From positions 1-64,000 of the forward strand of contig JAFUVS010000011.1 in assembly GCA_017471175.1 (NCBI GenBank): DNA of 64,000 nucleotides, given 5' to 3'. Under the pieces are notes generated by a model. That model did no database searches and had not been told where the DNA came from. It saw only the letters and a program-made list of their open reading frames with translations. The position numbers and the translations under genes are program-made. Below, in pieces: positions 52,193 to 61,332 of this stretch (its first letter is position 1; every line of letters begins with the position of its first letter). The stretch comes from Paludibacteraceae bacterium. GTDB lineage: Bacteria; Bacteroidota; Bacteroidia; Bacteroidales; Paludibacteraceae.

Positions 52193-52821
52193 TGCTCTTT
52201 TCTCCATCCTTCCCACTTTTTCTTGTCTTGCTCTTTGCGTTTAATGTGAATAATGGCATATCGCTCGTCTTTTGGCAAATGCCAAAACAGCCAGTGTCCG
52301 CGTATTCGTTCGTGTATGGAGCGATGCCATCGGATTCGCGACGGGCGATTCTTGTATAGCCGTCCCTGATAATCCGGCCACGCAACGCGCTGCGCCTCTA
52401 TGTCGCCTTTGCGTTGAAGGGCTTTGATATAGGTCTTGTCGTCCAGCAGATAATTGACACGCGGAAACTTAAAGAGTTCGATGAGCGGAAAACGATCGAT
52501 AATGACGTGTATGTTTTCAGCCAACCACTGTTGCGGCAGTTCGTCCGCATCCAACTGGAAGATGTAATCGCCCTTGCAAAGACTATTAAGGTGGTTTTTG
52601 GCTTGCGCAAAGTCCATATTAAGCGGCCATTCCTCGTACTTAGCAATGGTACTGCCGTGCTTACGAACAACTTGTCGCACCTCTGCTGTTACGTTCTTTT
52701 TATCTGCTTGAACCACTATTTCATCTCCTTTGTCAAGGAACGGGCGAAGATAACCTAACAGCAGGTCTAACTGTTCCGCCTCATTGCACACCGTGATGGC
52801 ATAGCTAATCGTCTTGTTCAT
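52189..52821 (-). CDS. Glycosyltransferase family 2
   Basis: A 210-residue, short GT-A enzyme: N-terminal YAITVCNEAEQLDLLL, DFAQAKNHLN, and the DxD metal/nucleotide-sugar motif in FQLDADEL. It resembles LPS core glucosyltransferases of the KdtX/WaaE type. ATG 52821 is chosen; a GTG at 52833, directly after the kinase stop codon, would add four residues. Translationally coupled to the next gene. Confidence 0.87.
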   Translation of the reverse strand: MNKTISYAITVCNEAEQLDLLLGYLRPFLDKGDEIVVQADKKNVTAEVRQVVRKHGSTIAKYEEWPLNMDFAQAKNHLNSLCKGDYIFQLDADELPQQWLAENIHVIIDRFPLIELFKFPRVNYLLDDKTYIKALQRKGDIEAQRVAWPDYQGRLYKNRPSRIRWHRSIHERIRGHWLFWHLPKDERYAIIHIKRKEQDKKKWEGWRKEQ

Positions 52822-52833
52822 AGTCTGTTGCAC

Positions 52834-53586
52834 TTAATCGTATTGGTATCGTGCCTTTTCCCCGTTTGCCCAAAAGCGGTCACGATAGTACAAGATGGTC
52901 TGTTCCGTTTCGATAGGGTCAAAACCTCTTACGCGGGCATACTCATCGGCAAATATGCGAAAGAATGACGTGCGGGCACATATACGGCGCATACTTTTGC
53001 AGCCCGCTTGAAGGCTGACTTCTTTGCCTACGCACATTCGGTTAATATCAATTACTTCAAACTGATATTCATCTTCCTTTTCAGTTCCTACCGATGGAGA
53101 CGTGCTACTTATCTTATCCCAGAGTATATTGCCGGGCGAATAGTCCAAATGCAGAATCTTGGCGTTGTGCATCCGGGCTGTAAAACGCGCAAACGGACGT
53201 ATCAGTTCATCTAATTCGGGGCGGTAATCAAGTGTGAATTCGCGCATTAAATGCGGCAACCGGCTCTCTTTTGTTATGAGGTAACTCTCGCGTAGCAGGT
53301 GTGTTCCGTCTAACAAATAGGCTATGGGGGCAGGGGTGGAAATACCGTGCGACAGAAGATAAAGTCCGTTTTGATAGGCGCGAGCGGCTTTAGGAGTACG
53401 AAAGTAGGTATAAATTATTCGATTGAACAGAGATGGTATGTGAAACCGTTTTACCATCAATCCGTTAATGCGGCGTATCTGGTTGCGGGCATCGTAAACG
53501 ATTTCTCCGGTGTGTTCAAACGTTTGCGGCAAATGTTCCAACCATTCACGCTGAGATTCATATTGCTCGTTAAGAACGAATTTCAT
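52834..53586 (-). CDS. Lipopolysaccharide core kinase-like protein (Kdo/heptose kinase family)
   Basis: A 250-residue protein-kinase-like enzyme. It has the catalytic loop HLDYSPGNIL (H146, D148, N153) and the metal-binding VIDINRM in place of DFG, as in the KdkA/InaA/WaaP families that phosphorylate sugars of the LPS inner core. VKRFHIPS may supply the ATP-binding Lys. It lies 3 bases after the GT9 gene. Confidence 0.86.
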   Translation of the reverse strand: MKFVLNEQYESQREWLEHLPQTFEHTGEIVYDARNQIRRINGLMVKRFHIPSLFNRIIYTYFRTPKAARAYQNGLYLLSHGISTPAPIAYLLDGTHLLRESYLITKESRLPHLMREFTLDYRPELDELIRPFARFTARMHNAKILHLDYSPGNILWDKISSTSPSVGTEKEDEYQFEVIDINRMCVGKEVSLQAGCKSMRRICARTSFFRIFADEYARVRGFDPIETEQTILYYRDRFWANGEKARYQYD

Positions 53587-53589
53587 CCC

Positions 53590-54639
53590 CTACTGCTCAT
53601 TCAATGCTGTTTTAACGCGCGCTATAATATAATCTTCGTCAATGTTCAGGCAACGGTAGTCACGGTATTGGCAGAAGCGGTTACCATAAATCGAACACGG
53701 ACGACAAGCCATGTCCAGCTGGATGCAGTCGCTCTCTTTCTGTCCGTAGCCGAGGAAACCTGCCCACGGGTGAGTGGCTCCCCAGATGCTCAATACGCGC
53801 GTACCTACTAATGAGGCAAGGTGCATATTCGCCGAATCCATCGTTACCATCAGGCGCAGACCGCGCATAATGGCTATCTCTTGATCCATCGTACTTTTGC
53901 CTGCCATACATTCCACACCATCATATTTCTTTTCCCATTCGTGCAAGATCAGTTCTTCTTTTGAACCGGCACCGAATAGGAGTACTTTCTCGCCTCTTGC
54001 AGCCATCTCTTCGCCCAACGTCTTGACGACCTTTTTCATCTTGTTAATCGGGTAAATCTTCCCTCTGTGAGCGGCAAAAGGTGCGATACCGATGTTATGT
54101 CTTGCGGGAGTGTCTTCCTCTTGGACGATGTTCGTCTTCGGGACTGTTTGTCCGTTGTTTAAGGTCAATGGTCCGCTGGTATAGAACCCCAACTCAGTGA
54201 ACACGGCTCGATAGCGTTCTATCATCGGCACAAGCGGCTGCTTATGATGGTAATTATGACGTACTAACAGCCATCGTTGTACCCGTGCTTTGAACACATG
54301 TGCACACCGTTTGCCAGCAAGGAACATACGAGTGCGAAGGTACTGCGAGCGGAGTACATCGTGCATATCTGCTACCGCGTCAAACTTATGGTAATCAATT
54401 TCTTTAAGCAGTGAGTCTAATCCCCATAAGCGGTGGTGATGACCTTTGAGGTCAGCACCGAAGAAATGCACATTGGACGGCATATCGTTGAAGAGCGGTG
54501 CGCATTGTTGTCGCGACAGCATCGTAAAATCCCAATCGGGATACGACAAAGCCACTTGGCGCATCAGCGGAGCCAACATAGCCACATCGCCTAATGCGGA
54601 AAAACGAATCACTAACAGCTGCTTACGATGAGCGTCCAT
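53590..54639 (-). CDS. Glycosyltransferase family 9 (heptosyltransferase-like)
   Basis: A 349-residue GT-B enzyme with the start LLVIRFSALGDVAMLAPL (RFSALGD typical of ADP-heptose transferases), GIAPFAAHRGKIYP and a donor site MVTMDSANMHLASLVGTRVLSIWGATHP. It transfers heptose or a similar sugar to the LPS inner core at the cytoplasmic face. A Cys-rich end (CRPCSIYGNRFCQYRDYRC) is usual for the Bacteroidota forms. Confidence 0.93.
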   Translation of the reverse strand: MDAHRKQLLVIRFSALGDVAMLAPLMRQVALSYPDWDFTMLSRQQCAPLFNDMPSNVHFFGADLKGHHHRLWGLDSLLKEIDYHKFDAVADMHDVLRSQYLRTRMFLAGKRCAHVFKARVQRWLLVRHNYHHKQPLVPMIERYRAVFTELGFYTSGPLTLNNGQTVPKTNIVQEEDTPARHNIGIAPFAAHRGKIYPINKMKKVVKTLGEEMAARGEKVLLFGAGSKEELILHEWEKKYDGVECMAGKSTMDQEIAIMRGLRLMVTMDSANMHLASLVGTRVLSIWGATHPWAGFLGYGQKESDCIQLDMACRPCSIYGNRFCQYRDYRCLNIDEDYIIARVKTALNEQ

Positions 54640-54652
54640 AATGGTGCTGTTT

Positions 54653-55258
54653 TCAGGCTTTCTTGTAGAGTACGGGATTGAGGTTCGGGTCGTTGTACAT
54701 CTTCATTTGCCGATACACTTTCATCACACGGCGACCGGCTGCGTAATCGTCCAACAACTCAGTGATAGAGGTGGTCATATCGCCCAACTGCTCGCGGAGA
54801 ACATTCAGTTTCTCCACGCATTTGCTGTGTTGTTCTTCGCTCACGTCCTTACGATTCACCTGCTCCTGCATGTGGTAAATCTTGACGTGGAGGATACTCA
54901 ACCGATCCACTGCCCAAGCAGGGCTTTCGGTATTGATGCGTGCGTCTGCTAACGGCTTGACACTGTGGAACTGCTCATAGAAGTAGGTATCGATGCGCTC
55001 CACAAGGTCAGTGCGGTCTTGATTGGAATGGTCGATGCGGCGTTTTAGAGCCAATGCGGCTACGGGGTCAATATTCGGGTCACGAATGATATCTTCCAAA
55101 TGCCACTGAACCACGTCAATCCAGTTCTTCTTGTACAGGTCGTACTCAATACTGCCTTCTGCATAAGGATTAGGCATAGCCGCATCCACATCATCCGTCT
55201 TATGGTAATCCTCAACCGACTGACGAAAAATGGTATTACACTTCTCGGTAAATGTCAT
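54653..55258 (-). CDS. DUF4254 protein
   Basis: A 201-residue, soluble, helix-rich protein (NWIDVVQWHLEDIIRDP, VALALKRRIDHSNQDRTDLVE). The family is conserved in Bacteroidota near LPS and heptosyltransferase genes, as here. Function unknown. It sits between lptB and the GT9 gene. Confidence 0.85.
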   Translation of the reverse strand: MTFTEKCNTIFRQSVEDYHKTDDVDAAMPNPYAEGSIEYDLYKKNWIDVVQWHLEDIIRDPNIDPVAALALKRRIDHSNQDRTDLVERIDTYFYEQFHSVKPLADARINTESPAWAVDRLSILHVKIYHMQEQVNRKDVSEEQHSKCVEKLNVLREQLGDMTTSITELLDDYAAGRRVMKVYRQMKMYNDPNLNPVLYKKA

Positions 55259-55284
55259 ATATGTTTATGAGTTTATGGGTTTAT

Positions 55285-56037
55285 TCAACTATCCGCTTCC
55301 GCTCTGCTTTTCTTCTTCAGTTCAAAGTCTCTTCCCAAGTAGTTCTTACGAACGGTCGGATTGGCTGCCAACTCTTCAGGAGTGCCGTGGAAGAGTATTT
55401 TGCCTTCGAAAAGAAGGTAAGCTCTGTCGGTGATCATCAAAGTTTCGTCCACATTATGGTCGGTAATGAGGATGCCGATGTTCTTGTCTTTTAGTTTCCA
55501 GACGACATCTTGTATTTCCTGAACGGCAATGGGATCCACACCGGCGAACGGTTCGTCCAACATCACGAACTTCGGCTCAATAGCAAGGCAGCGCGCTATC
55601 TCCGTGCGCCTGCGTTCGCCACCTGATAAGCGATCGCCCAAGTTCTTGCGAACGTGATTCAGGTTGAACTCGCTTATGAGTTGTTCTAATTTTTGTTGCT
55701 GATAATCTTTTGAGAATTGTGTCATTTCCAACACCGAAGCGATATTGTCCTCTACGGTCATTTTGCGGAACACACTCGCCTCTTGTGCCAAGTAGCCTAT
55801 ACCTAATTGCGCGCGGTGGTACATCGGATATCCCGTTATATCTTCATCGTTCAGGTATATCTTACCGGCATTGGCAGATACCAACCCCGTGGTCATATAG
55901 AACGTTGTAGTCTTGCCCGCACCGTTCGGCCCCAACAAACCCACTATCTCACCTTGGTGCAACTCGATGGACACATCGTTCACTACCGTGCGTTTGCCGT
56001 ACCGTTTCACTAAATGCTCTGTCCGTAACTTATCCAT
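55285..56037 (-). CDS. lptB: LPS export ABC transporter ATPase LptB
   Basis: A 250-residue ABC ATPase. Walker [11 protein letters not shown]-loop [18 protein letters not shown], signature [16 protein letters not shown], Walker [14 protein letters not shown] and the LptB-typical [13 protein letters not shown]. It powers the LptFGC complex, which lifts LPS from the inner membrane to the outer surface. It is the first gene of the seven-gene LPS unit. Its 5' leader has a perfect 16-base palindrome. Confidence 0.95.
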   Translation of the reverse strand: MDKLRTEHLVKRYGKRTVVNDVSIELHQGEIVGLLGPNGAGKTTTFYMTTGLVSANAGKIYLNDEDITGYPMYHRAQLGIGYLAQEASVFRKMTVEDNIASVLEMTQFSKDYQQQKLEQLISEFNLNHVRKNLGDRLSGGERRRTEIARCLAIEPKFVMLDEPFAGVDPIAVQEIQDVVWKLKDKNIGILITDHNVDETLMITDRAYLLFEGKILFHGTPEELAANPTVRKNYLGRDFELKKKSRAEADS

Positions 56038-56050
56038 ATCCTATCGGTAT

Positions 56051-56066
56051 CGTTTTCGTGAAAACG
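56051..56066. promoter_or_regulatory. Palindrome in the lptB leader
   Basis: CGTTTTC-GT-GAAAACG, a perfect inverted repeat between the -7 box and the lptB start codon, where it could act as an operator or a small RNA stem. Confidence 0.45.
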
Positions 56067-56069
56067 CCG

Positions 56070-56101
56070 CAAAAGTACTGCAACTCTTTGAATAGTGCAA
56101 C
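56070..56101 (-). promoter_or_regulatory. lptB promoter
   Basis: TACTTTTG on the minus strand (56070-56077) with GTTG (56098-56101) 20 bases upstream in place of TTTG. Confidence 0.65.
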
Positions 56102-56129
56102 ATACTTTCACAAATTGCCGAACTATATT

Positions 56130-56159
56130 TTTGCAATGTCGAAAAAAACTATACTTTTG
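56130..56159 (+). promoter_or_regulatory. Promoter of the small secreted-protein gene
   Basis: TTTG (56130-56133), 18 bases, TACTTTTG (56152-56159). It lies behind the alternative start 56095, so the GTG at 56197 is used. Confidence 0.7.
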
Positions 56160-56196
56160 CGCCGAAAAATCAACCTTCAGAACCATTACCCCTTTC

Positions 56197-56598
56197 GTGA
56201 AACGGCTTTTTCTCATCTTCTTCATTTCTCTTCCGCTACGGCTTTGGGCTATGGCAACGGAGGAAGATTTGCCGTTATTCTTATCGGTACCCGACAGTAT
56301 TCTCACAGCGGATATTCCTGCCAATGGAGGGTTTCGCTTCTATGCTTTGCGCACCGAGCGTGGTATGTACGGGCATCGGGCGGGTAAGGGACGTATGTAC
56401 TACGATCTTGTTTTGCCGCCGCTTACTCCTTCCCTTCTCATTGATGTGGGGATGGCTATGGCGCAAGTAGATGGTTTGATTGGAATGGTACCTCGGTGGT
56501 TCGCTATGTTCAGTCCTTTGGCATGCTCACGAGACGAATTGTTCGGCTTTCCAAAAAGTAAGTCCGCCATTATGTTCACTTGGCGGACTTATTTCTAA
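56197..56598 (+). CDS. Small secreted protein of unknown function, GTG start
   Basis: A 133-residue product beginning at GTG 56197 with a clear signal peptide (KRLFLIFFISLPLRLWA). The mature part (ATEEDLPLFLSVPDSILTADI and on) has no family I recognise. The last about 13 codons run through the stem of an intrinsic terminator, which suggests that the original 3' end was lost or that the gene is decaying. It is divergent from lptB. Confidence 0.55.
   Translation: MKRLFLIFFISLPLRLWAMATEEDLPLFLSVPDSILTADIPANGGFRFYALRTERGMYGHRAGKGRMYYDLVLPPLTPSLLIDVGMAMAQVDGLIGMVPRWFAMFSPLACSRDELFGFPKSKSAIMFTWRTYF
56559..56595. terminator. Bidirectional terminator between the small secreted gene and typA
   Basis: TAAGTCCGCCA (56559-56569) pairs perfectly with TGGCGGACTTA (56581-56591). 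On the minus strand the stem is followed by CTTTTT, so it ends typA. Confidence 0.82.
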
Positions 56599-56628
56599 CC
56601 TTTATTTTCTTTCGGCTGCTTGCCTACG

Positions 56629-58437
56629 TTAGCGGTTGGCGCGTTTGCGTTCCAATTCGTCTAAGATAATCTTTCGGATTCGCATTGCGTGGGGCGTAAC
56701 CTCTACGTATTCATCCACTTTGATATACTCCAAAGCCTCTTCCAACGAGAACTTGACGGCGGGCGGCAATACAGCCTTATCGTCAGCAGACTTTGAGCGC
56801 ATATTGGTCAGGTTTTTGGCTTTGACCACATTGATAACGATGTCTCCTTCTTTGGCGTTTTCGCCAACCACTTGACCGGCATACACTTCTTCGCCCGGAT
56901 TGATAAAGAAACGTCCACGGTCTTGCAGTTTGTCCAACGCATACGCCGAGGCTTGTCCGCCTTCCATAGCAATCAGACTACCATTGATACGAATCGGCAT
57001 ATCGCCTTTATACGGCTGATACTCAAGGAATCGGTGCGCCATAATGGCCTCACCCGCCGACACGTTCATCACGTAGGTACGCATACCTAATATACCGCGC
57101 GAAGGGATAGTGAACTCCAACTGTACGCGGTCGTTCACCAGTTCCATCTTCGTCATCTCGCCTTTGTGAACCGTAACAAACTCAATGATCTTGCCGCTAC
57201 ATTCGTCGGGCGTATTGACTGTCAGTTGCTCTACGGGTTCGCATTTTACACCATCTATCTCCTTGATTATCACTTGAGGTTGTCCTACTTGCAACTCATA
57301 TCCTTCGCGACGCATTGTTTCGATAAGAACGCTCAGATGCAGGACACCGCGACCGAATACCTGCCAAGAAGAGTCGCTCTGACTCGGCTCCACACGCAGG
57401 GCGAGGTTCTTTTCCAACTCTTTCATCAGACGGTTGTGAATATGGCGCGAAGTAACATACTTTCCGTCCTTGCCAAAGAAAGGCGAATCGTTAATAGTGA
57501 AGACCATAGACATCGTCGGCTCATCAATAGCGATAGGTTTGAGCGGTTCGGGATTCTCTGCATCACATATCGTGTCGCCTATCTCAAAGCCTTCTATACC
57601 TATCAGCGCACAAATATCGCCGCTTTTGACCACATCGGTCTTTATATGTCCCATCCCTTTGAAGGTATGTAACTCCTTAATCTTGGTACGCACTTTTTCG
57701 CCGTCTTTTCTGTATAGCGTAACGGTCTGTCCGTCACGTAGTTCACCGCGATGAACACGTCCGATGGCAATACGTCCGACATAGGGATTATAGTCCAATG
57801 AGGTAATCAGCATTTGCGGTGTACCTTCAATCATCTCCGGCTCGGGGATATACTCGATGATGGCATCCATAAGGGCGGTGAGATCCGTGGTAGGCTTGCG
57901 CCAATCGGTACTCATCCAGCCGTTCTTGGCGCTACCATAAATGGTCTGAAAATCAAGTTGGTCGTCCGTTGCGTTGAGGTTAACCATCAGGTCAAAGACA
58001 GCCTCTTGTACCTCATCGGGACGGCAATTGAGTTTGTCCACCTTGTTGATAACCAATATGGGTTTGAGGTTCAGTTCCAAGGCTTTTTGCAGTACGAAAC
58101 GGGTCTGCGGCATCGGTCCTTCGAAGGCATCCACCAAGAGCAGTACGCCGTCCGCCATATTGAGTACGCGCTCCACTTCGCCGCCGAAGTCCGCGTGCCC
58201 GGGAGTGTCTATGATGTTAATCTTATAGTCCTTGTATTCGATGCTGACGTTTTTAGCCAAAATCGTGATACCTCGTTCTCGCTCCAAGTCGTTGTTATCC
58301 AATATCAACTCTTTGTCTTCAACGCCCTCTTGGCGCGATTTTTCGACTACTTTGGCTGTGTAGAGCATTTTGTCCACCAAGGTAGTTTTTCCGTGATCTA
58401 CGTGAGCGATAATCGCTATATTTCGAATCTTTTGCAT
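56629..58437 (-). CDS. typA: Ribosome-associated GTPase TypA/BipA
   Basis: A 602-residue translational GTPase. Motifs: G1 [10 protein letters not shown]3 [16 protein letters not shown]4 NKVDKL; then EF-G-like domains II, III and V and the TypA-specific C-terminal domain ([17 protein letters not shown]). It binds the ribosome under stress and aids large-subunit assembly. Normal length. Confidence 0.97.
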   Translation of the reverse strand: MQKIRNIAIIAHVDHGKTTLVDKMLYTAKVVEKSRQEGVEDKELILDNNDLERERGITILAKNVSIEYKDYKINIIDTPGHADFGGEVERVLNMADGVLLLVDAFEGPMPQTRFVLQKALELNLKPILVINKVDKLNCRPDEVQEAVFDLMVNLNATDDQLDFQTIYGSAKNGWMSTDWRKPTTDLTALMDAIIEYIPEPEMIEGTPQMLITSLDYNPYVGRIAIGRVHRGELRDGQTVTLYRKDGEKVRTKIKELHTFKGMGHIKTDVVKSGDICALIGIEGFEIGDTICDAENPEPLKPIAIDEPTMSMVFTINDSPFFGKDGKYVTSRHIHNRLMKELEKNLALRVEPSQSDSSWQVFGRGVLHLSVLIETMRREGYELQVGQPQVIIKEIDGVKCEPVEQLTVNTPDECSGKIIEFVTVHKGEMTKMELVNDRVQLEFTIPSRGILGMRTYVMNVSAGEAIMAHRFLEYQPYKGDMPIRINGSLIAMEGGQASAYALDKLQDRGRFFINPGEEVYAGQVVGENAKEGDIVINVVKAKNLTNMRSKSADDKAVLPPAVKFSLEEALEYIKVDEYVEVTPHAMRIRKIILDELERKRANR

Positions 58438-58484
58438 ATAATGATAGGTATTGAGAATTCGTTATGAATTGCAGAAAAATCGCG

Positions 58485-58516
58485 CAAAAGTACTGCTTTT
58501 TACGTTTTATCTCAAA
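58485..58516 (-). promoter_or_regulatory. typA promoter
   Basis: On the minus strand TTTG (58513-58516), 20 bases, TACTTTTG (58485-58492). Confidence 0.85.
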
Positions 58517-59066
58517 ATCTTACTATATTTTTTGCATTTTCAGTGATTAGGCAGACGAAAAAAAGGTTTTAATGTTGATAATTTTGTTGAAATCTTTTGT
58601 ATTTACAAATTTGATAGTACTTCTGTCCGCTGAAAGGGCATGCGTATTGTGCGTTGCTCAAGTAATCCGTGTACACGTTATTTCGCGGGAAACAGAGGGT
58701 ATGTCAAAGTGTATTACAACCGCTCGGACAACAAGTTGGAAATCTCTTCGCAGACAGGGATGAACATTCGGCACATAGCCGAATTGCAGATTAAAGTTAC
58801 TTGTACGCATAAATGGCAAATCCGAGACATTCAAATTCACCGTCAATATTGGCAATAGTACGTTCTGTTTATCTCAATTATCTAACGGCACTTGCGCCGG
58901 AACTACAGCCGACTTCTATGGTCATCACTTGGGCTGTTTCCCTTGCTACTGCTTTAGTGATGTCTATCATTAATGCGCGTATCATTTACGTTTCTATTAA
59001 TAAATGATGTGCCGTACTAAAAAAACAGGCAAAGTGCCGAATAGGGACAAAAAAATGCCGTAACAT
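58517..59066. other. Stretch without a recognisable gene
   Basis: About 550 bases between divergent promoters. Two overlapping plus-strand open frames (58640-58858 and 58813-59007) encode 72- and 64-residue products: one polar (FAGNRGYVKVYYN), one ending in a possible membrane helix (MVITWAVSLATALVMSII). Neither has a convincing promoter or known family; they may be remains of a lost gene. Confidence 0.4.
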
Positions 59067-59098
59067 CTTGCAAGTATATATAGGATATGCTATTTTTG
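59067..59098 (+). promoter_or_regulatory. Promoter of the recQ-rimO-PAP2 unit
   Basis: CTTG (59067-59070, one base off), 20 bases, TATTTTTG (59091-59098). Confidence 0.7.
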
Positions 59099-59144
59099 CC
59101 GCGCAAAAGCAGAAAATAATCATAAATAAGCCTATATATAAGGA

Positions 59145-61331
59145 ATGAAAGTAAGTCACGAAGAGTTGGTTGCTGCGTTGCAGCATCATTTTGGGTTTGA
59201 GACCTTTAAGGGTAATCAGGAGCGTATCATAATGAGCCTGATGGACGGGGAGGACACCTTCGTTCTGATGCCGACGGGCGGCGGTAAGAGTATGTGCTAC
59301 CAATTACCGGCTCTGTTGATGGACGGTGTAGCCATCGTAATCAGCCCGCTGATTGCATTGATGAAAAACCAAGTGGACGCCATGCGTAACTTCTCCGAAG
59401 AAGACGGTGTCGCCCACTTTATCAATTCCAGCCTGTCGAAGCCGGAGATAACGGCAGTACGCGAAGACGTGGTCAGCGGTAAGACCAAACTGCTCTACCT
59501 CGCTCCCGAAAGCCTGAACAAGGACGAGAACATCGACTTCCTACGAGAGGTCAAAATCAGTTTCTACGCAGTCGATGAAGCGCATTGTATCAGCGAATGG
59601 GGACACGATTTTCGTCCCGAATACCGCAATATCCACAGTATGACGGAGCGCATCGGACGTGCTCCCATAATGGCTCTGACCGCTACCGCCACCGAGAAGG
59701 TGCAGCACGACATACAGAAGAGCCTCGACATAATGGATGCGACCGTATATAAGGCGAGTTTCAACCGTCCGAATCTCTACTATGAAGTACGCAAGAAAAC
59801 GGAAAATGTGGACAAGGACGTGATTCGTTTTATCCGCCAGATGGAAGGCAAGTCGGGCATCATCTACTGCCTTGCCCGCCGCGAGGTGGAGGAGTTGGCA
59901 GCCAAACTGCAAGTGAACCATATAGCCGCCCTACCCTACCACGCGGGAATGGATGCCGCCACACGCAGTGCGAACCAAGACGCGTTCCTGATGGAGAAAG
60001 CGCAAGTGATAGTAGCCACCATCGCGTTCGGTATGGGTATTGACAAACCCGATGTACGCTTTGTGCTGCACTACGATGTACCCAAGTCGCTCGAAGGGTA
60101 CTACCAAGAGACGGGTCGTGCCGGTCGAGACGGCGGCGAAGGCTTGTGTATCTGCTTCTACAGCCCCAAAGACATAGAACGTATGCGCCGTTTTGCGCGC
60201 GACAAACCCGTAGCCGAGCAGGAAATCAACAACCAGTTGCTATTCGACTCGCAAGGCTACGCCGAATCGCCATTCTGCCGCCGCAAACTGCTGCTTAACT
60301 ACTTCGGCGAGGATTACCCGAACGATAACTGCGGCAACTGCGACAACTGCAAGAAGACCTACCGGCAAGTAGATGAAAGCGAACTATTAGGCATCACTAT
60401 TGAGACCATCTTGCAGCTCAATGAAAAGTTCCGCGCCGAGCATATCGTTGACCTGCTCCACGGCAATCGCACAGCAGCCATCGTATCGTACCACCATGAC
60501 CAATTGGAGAACTTCGGCATCGCTTCGGACGAAACAGAACAGACGTTGTTCACCATCATCCGTCAGGCAATGATAGCCGGATACATCCGCAAGGACATCG
60601 AGTCCTACGGAGACCTGCGGATAACCGCAGAAGGCAGGAAATACGTCAAACACCCCACTCCGTTTGAGATTCCCGTTGAGATAAAGAAAGACGAGGATGA
60701 GGACGAGCCGATCGAACAGATGGAAGGCTCGGCAGCAGCGGACGATGTGCTGTTCTCTATCCTCAAAGACCTGCGTAAGAAACTGAGCAAGAAGATGAAC
60801 GTACCTCCGTTCGTCATCTTCCAAGACCCCAGTTTGGAGGCCATGGCGACCACGTACCCCATCACGTTGGAAGAGCTTCAGAACATACCGGGCGTGGGTG
60901 CCGGCAAAGCCAAACGGTACGGCGAAGAGTTCGTCAAACTCATCAAGGACTATGTGGAAGAGAACGAGATTATCCGTCCCGAAGACATGCGCGTCCGCAC
61001 CGTGGCTCACGACTCGGCACGCAAGATCAGCATCATCCAAGCCATCGACCGCCGCGTGGCACTTGACGACCTCGCCGAGAGCAAAGGCATGTCCATCGAA
61101 GAGCTGTTGGACGAGGTGGAAGCCATCGTCTATAGCGGTACAAAACTCAACATCAACTACTTCATAGACGATGTAGTGGATCCGGACGAGAAAGCCGACA
61201 TAGTGGACTACTTCAAGCATGCGGACAGCGACAATCTGCGCGTTGCGATGGAGAACCTCGGCTATGACGATTACGACGAACTGCACGTTCGACTGGTTCG
61301 TATTCAGTTCCACAGCGATTTAGGCAACTAA
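59145..61331 (+). CDS. recQ: ATP-dependent DNA helicase RecQ, full-length form
   Basis: A 728-residue 3'-5' helicase. Walker A LMPTGGGKS (about 41-49), VDEAHCISEWGHDFRPEY, ALTATAT, MGIDKPDVRFVLHYD and QETGRAGRDGG make up the motor. The zinc module (CRRKLLLNYFGEDYPNDNCGNCDNC, about 366-390) follows directly, then the RQC winged helix (about 405-510). A C-terminal HRDC domain (FVIFQDPSLEAMATTYP, LQNIPGVGAGKAKRYG) comes next, and a further about 120 residues. It acts in recombination and replication restart. It is 1 base upstream of rimO. Confidence 0.95.
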   Translation: MKVSHEELVAALQHHFGFETFKGNQERIIMSLMDGEDTFVLMPTGGGKSMCYQLPALLMDGVAIVISPLIALMKNQVDAMRNFSEEDGVAHFINSSLSKPEITAVREDVVSGKTKLLYLAPESLNKDENIDFLREVKISFYAVDEAHCISEWGHDFRPEYRNIHSMTERIGRAPIMALTATATEKVQHDIQKSLDIMDATVYKASFNRPNLYYEVRKKTENVDKDVIRFIRQMEGKSGIIYCLARREVEELAAKLQVNHIAALPYHAGMDAATRSANQDAFLMEKAQVIVATIAFGMGIDKPDVRFVLHYDVPKSLEGYYQETGRAGRDGGEGLCICFYSPKDIERMRRFARDKPVAEQEINNQLLFDSQGYAESPFCRRKLLLNYFGEDYPNDNCGNCDNCKKTYRQVDESELLGITIETILQLNEKFRAEHIVDLLHGNRTAAIVSYHHDQLENFGIASDETEQTLFTIIRQAMIAGYIRKDIESYGDLRITAEGRKYVKHPTPFEIPVEIKKDEDEDEPIEQMEGSAAADDVLFSILKDLRKKLSKKMNVPPFVIFQDPSLEAMATTYPITLEELQNIPGVGAGKAKRYGEEFVKLIKDYVEENEIIRPEDMRVRTVAHDSARKISIIQAIDRRVALDDLAESKGMSIEELLDEVEAIVYSGTKLNINYFIDDVVDPDEKADIVDYFKHADSDNLRVAMENLGYDDYDELHVRLVRIQFHSDLGN

Positions 61332-61332
61332 G

